From assembly GCA_943371425.1 (NCBI GenBank), contig CALRUR010000001.1, positions 186,001 to 250,000 of the forward strand: a stretch of 64,000 nt of DNA. The letters run 5' to 3'. This document shows positions 61,230 to 64,000 of the stretch, piece after piece. The notes below the pieces were generated by a model. It did no database searches. It worked only from the letters and a program-made list of their open reading frames with translations, and was not told the DNA's origin. This DNA comes from CAJBVG01 sp943371425 (lineage in GTDB: Bacteria > Bacteroidota > Bacteroidia > Sphingobacteriales > Sphingobacteriaceae). The translations under genes and the position numbers were made by a program. How positions within the stretch are numbered: position 1 is the stretch's first letter; each line of letters starts with the position of its first letter.

Positions 61230-63629
61230 ATGAAACAGGAAATTAGCACCAAAACACTCTGTTATCACTGCTCAGAAGAATGCGATGATCAGATTGTGTA
61301 TTTCGACCAGAAAGCATTTTGCTGCGAGGGTTGTAAATTGGTTTACGAACTTTTATCAGAAAACAACCTATGTAATTACTATAATTTAGACGATAAACCG
61401 GGTATTACACGTAAAGATGCCCATCAACAATACAGATATTCTTTTTTAGACGATGAGGAGCTCAAGCAAACGCTAATTACTTATACAGATGGTACAGAAA
61501 CTCATATAACGCTGCATGTACCTAGCATGCATTGTAGTTCTTGTGTGTATTTACTCGAAAATTTAAACCGCTTAGATAATGGGGTGCTAAGAACTACCGT
61601 AAACTTCCCTAAGAAAGAAGCAGAAATTGTATTCGACGAACGTAAAACTAAGTTGAGTAGCATTGCCGATTTAATGTCGAGCATCGGTTATGAACCACAT
61701 ATCAGCTTAGAGCAAACAGAAAAAAATCCGAATAAAAAAATAAATCGTTCGCGTATTTATAAAATTGGAATTGCTGGTTTTTCTTTCGGAAACATAATGA
61801 TGCTTAGCTTCCCAGAGTATTTCTCTTTGGGGAATTTTTTCGATCAAGAACATTTTACACATTGGTTTGGGTACTTAAATATTTTACTTTCATTACCAGT
61901 ATTTTTTTATTCTGCTAACGAGTTTTTTATTTCTGGTATAAAAAGTTTACGTAAAGGTTTTTTAAATATTGATTTACCTATTGCTTTGGCAGTGCTGGTT
62001 ACCTTTGTTCGAAGCCTTTATGAAATAAGCACTGGTACAGGTGCCGGTTATTTAGATTCTATGTCGGGCATTGTGTTTTTTATGTTGATAGGGCGGTATT
62101 TTCAGGATAGAACTTACGAAACCCTATCATTCGATAGAGATTACAAATCGTTCTTCCCGATGGCTATTACCAAACTAAACAAAGGGAAAGAAGAGATAGT
62201 ACCTGTAACAAAATTAAAAAAAGGAGATCATATTTTAGTGCGCAATAAAGAATTAATACCTGCAGATGGCATTTTAATTAAAGGTGATGCACATATCGAT
62301 TATAGTTTTGTAACTGGTGAATCTGAAGCAATAGATAAAAAACGTGGGGAGTTGTTATATGCAGGTGGCCTACAAGTAGGTAGCGCTTTATTATTAGAAG
62401 TGGTAAAAGAAGTTTCACAGAGTTATTTAACAAGGTTATGGAATAAAGATGTATTTCAGGAACGCGAAAATAAATACGATTCCTTTATACATACCATCAG
62501 TAAATATTTTACCATTGTTTTATTTGTGGTTACGGCTATAGCCTTTATTTATTGGGCTCCTACAGATTTGCAAAGAGCGTTAAATGCTTTAACCACTACC
62601 TTAATTATTGCTTGCCCTTGTGCATTATTACTCTCTTCAACCTTTACAAATGGTAACGTAATTAGACTTTACGGAAAGTATTTATTTTACTTAAAAAACT
62701 CGGATGTAATAGAAACTCTTGGCGATGTAGATGTAATTGTATTTGATAAAACAGGGACCATTACCGAAGCACAACATGCAGAAGTAAGTTACTCTGGGCA
62801 AGAATTAACAGATGATGAGAAGGCAATGTTGCGTAATGTTTTCAAACAATCGGCACATCCATTGAGTAAACGTATTTATGATTTTATTGGGAACACATTA
62901 AACATAGATCCTTCAGAATACTCAGAAATACAAGGGAAAGGGATACATGCAAAAATTAATGGGCATGTTATTAAAATTGGTTCCGAAAAATTTATTTTAG
63001 GCGATGTGCAAAATAAAGAAGTAAAAGAAAGTCGTGTGTACGTAGAAATAGATGGAACTTATAAAGGTTTTTACGGAATGCATAATGTGTATCGTACAGG
63101 GTTTGCAAGTTTAATTAATCGTTTAAAAAATAAATATAAATTGATGGTGCTATCTGGCGACCATGATTCGGAGCGAGAGGTGTTGCAATACATGTTGGGT
63201 GCTAATGATGAATTGCACTTTAAACAAAGTCCGGAAGATAAGCTACATAAAATAGAAAGCTTGCAAGCTGCAGGAAATAAAGTAATGATGATTGGTGATG
63301 GATTGAACGATGCAGGTGCTTTAAAGCAAAGTGATGTAGGCATTGCAGTTACCGACCAAGCTAATTATTTTTCGCCAGCTTGTGATGTAATTATGGACGG
63401 ACAAGTATTTAATAAATTAGATGAGTTTATCAATTTCGCAAAATCATCTAAGAAGGTAATACTTGGTAGTTTTGTAATTTCGGTAGTGTATAATTTAGTT
63501 GGTTTGTACTTTGCAGTACAAGGAAATTTATCGCCAGTAATAGCAGCCATTTTAATGCCTATAAGTTCCATAAGCATTGTATTGTTTACTACAACAGCTT
63601 CTAGTTTATTTGCAAGAAAATTAAAATGA
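61230..63629 (+). CDS. ccoI: Copper-translocating P-type ATPase of cbb3 assembly
   Basis: 799 residues from the ATG at 61230; the TTG at 61224 is less likely. An N-terminal Cys-rich module (CYHCSEECDD, FCCEGCKLVYELL) comes before an HMA domain with MHCSSCVYLL. The membrane CPC motif (LIIACPCALLL), phosphorylation site VFDKTGTITEA and hinge MMIGDGLNDAGALK are all present. It moves copper outward for loading into the oxidase. The Cys-rich head is typical of CcoI/FixI. Normally encoded next to ccoS, here it stands alone about 34 kb away with its own FNR-like site. Confidence 0.93.
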   Translation: MKQEISTKTLCYHCSEECDDQIVYFDQKAFCCEGCKLVYELLSENNLCNYYNLDDKPGITRKDAHQQYRYSFLDDEELKQTLITYTDGTETHITLHVPSMHCSSCVYLLENLNRLDNGVLRTTVNFPKKEAEIVFDERKTKLSSIADLMSSIGYEPHISLEQTEKNPNKKINRSRIYKIGIAGFSFGNIMMLSFPEYFSLGNFFDQEHFTHWFGYLNILLSLPVFFYSANEFFISGIKSLRKGFLNIDLPIALAVLVTFVRSLYEISTGTGAGYLDSMSGIVFFMLIGRYFQDRTYETLSFDRDYKSFFPMAITKLNKGKEEIVPVTKLKKGDHILVRNKELIPADGILIKGDAHIDYSFVTGESEAIDKKRGELLYAGGLQVGSALLLEVVKEVSQSYLTRLWNKDVFQERENKYDSFIHTISKYFTIVLFVVTAIAFIYWAPTDLQRALNALTTTLIIACPCALLLSSTFTNGNVIRLYGKYLFYLKNSDVIETLGDVDVIVFDKTGTITEAQHAEVSYSGQELTDDEKAMLRNVFKQSAHPLSKRIYDFIGNTLNIDPSEYSEIQGKGIHAKINGHVIKIGSEKFILGDVQNKEVKESRVYVEIDGTYKGFYGMHNVYRTGFASLINRLKNKYKLMVLSGDHDSEREVLQYMLGANDELHFKQSPEDKLHKIESLQAAGNKVMMIGDGLNDAGALKQSDVGIAVTDQANYFSPACDVIMDGQVFNKLDEFINFAKSSKKVILGSFVISVVYNLVGLYFAVQGNLSPVIAAILMPISSISIVLFTTTASSLFARKLK

Positions 63630-63644
63630 AATTACAATAAACGT

Positions 63645-63959
63645 TTACTTTTTCAGGAGCACTAATCGTTCAACTACTTTGTTAGCGATGAGGTGCTCTT
63701 CAACAATTTCGGCAACATCACTTATTTGCACATGTTGGTAAAACACCCCTTCTGGGTATACTACCAATGCCGGACCAAAATCGCAGACATCTAAGCAACC
63801 AGTTTTTTGTGCACGTATTTCTACGCTTAAACCTTTTTCTTTCACTTGTTTTTTAAACTCTGTAACCAAGGCCATTCCGTGTTCTTCTCCACAGCTAGGT
63901 TTTGCGGCCCCTTCTGGACGTTGGTTGGTACAAATAAATATGTGTTTAGTGTAAATCAT
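63645..63959 (-). CDS. Thioredoxin-like [2Fe-2S] ferredoxin
   Basis: 104 residues: HIFICTNQRPEGAAKPSCG and TGCLDVCDFGPALVVYPEGVFY provide four Cys for a 2Fe-2S cluster in the thioredoxin-like ferredoxin fold. The family is widely present and found with iron or nitrogen metabolism; the electron partner here is unknown. Converges with ccoI, 15 bp away. Only 41 bases remain to the window end. Confidence 0.92.
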   Translation of the reverse strand: MIYTKHIFICTNQRPEGAAKPSCGEEHGMALVTEFKKQVKEKGLSVEIRAQKTGCLDVCDFGPALVVYPEGVFYQHVQISDVAEIVEEHLIANKVVERLVLLKK

Positions 63960-64000
63960 TTTCTAATTTAGTATTTCAACAAACATATACAAATTTAACT

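Overview
The window reads as chromosomal DNA from an aerobic, carotenoid-making Bacteroidota. The evidence is low GC, proteins ending in type IX secretion sorting domains, a fused CcoNO oxidase subunit, sigma/anti-sigma operons typical of the phylum, and the Bacteroidota promoter -7 box TAnnTTTG close upstream of many starts. The CrtYcd-type lycopene cyclase fits the Chitinophagia/Sphingobacteriia/Cytophagia side better than Flavobacteriia; the genus cannot be fixed from this sequence. No phage, insertion sequence or CRISPR array was seen, and no stretch above about 300 bases lacks a gene.

Layout. 1-3.4 kb: a cut-off secreted T9SS protein, then an ECF sigma / anti-sigma / outer-membrane-protein operon. 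3.5-4.1 kb: a ParDE toxin-antitoxin pair with a perfect operator palindrome. 4.3-7.7 kb: fused isobutyryl-CoA mutase IcmF. 7.8-11.2 kb: an SRPBCC protein, a Crp-type regulator, a methyltransferase, a PfkB kinase, tRNA-Asn and a GIY-YIG protein. 11.3-15.7 kb: carotenoid genes (lycopene cyclase, secreted unknown, crtB, divergent crtI) and an ECF sigma factor. 15.7-17.8 kb: a third sigma/anti-sigma unit. 17.9-20.3 kb: murB and lpdA. 20.4-26.8 kb: a complete cbb3 oxidase operon (ccoS-ccoNO-ccoQ-ccoP-ccoG-ccoH-safE-like), divergent from a truncated haemoglobin. 27.4-34.6 kb: an ABC1 kinase/TetR pair, the folE-SDR-flavin reductase operon, and the divergent DUF2256, CRY-DASH and FeS-photolyase operon. 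34.6-42.5 kb: an FNR-type regulator, an S41 peptidase, sucB-sucA, a CarH/LitR-like B12 regulator and a NarL-type response regulator. 42.6-48.1 kb: an RND tripartite efflux pump. 48.2-53.0 kb: M61 peptidase, DUF6132, rhodanese-thioredoxin, an SDR/DUF2867 protein and a cold-shock protein. 53.2-61.0 kb: a triple-LamG T9SS protein, a sodium symporter, a PIG-L deacetylase and another T9SS protein. 61.2-64 kb: the copper ATPase CcoI and a [2Fe-2S] thioredoxin-like ferredoxin.

Two regulatory themes emerge from non-coding DNA. First, FNR-like dyads (core TGAT-N4-ATCA or one base off) lie between the cbb3 operon and the globin gene (two sites, 22 bp apart), before the detached ccoI, and before the SRPBCC gene. 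Each has its centre about 36-38 bp upstream of the end of a candidate -7 box, the place expected for class II FNR activation. The window itself encodes an FNR-type regulator with four candidate cluster cysteines. Second, a long dyad, TGTTTAA-N17-TTAAACA with identical 17-nt spacing, occurs twice: between folE and the photolyase operon, and before the ECF sigma gene beside the carotenoid genes. This suggests one light-response circuit in which the B12-binding CarH-like regulator at 40.9-41.8 kb is the obvious candidate. A third oddity is a set of heptamer tandem arrays, three of which end directly at start codons.
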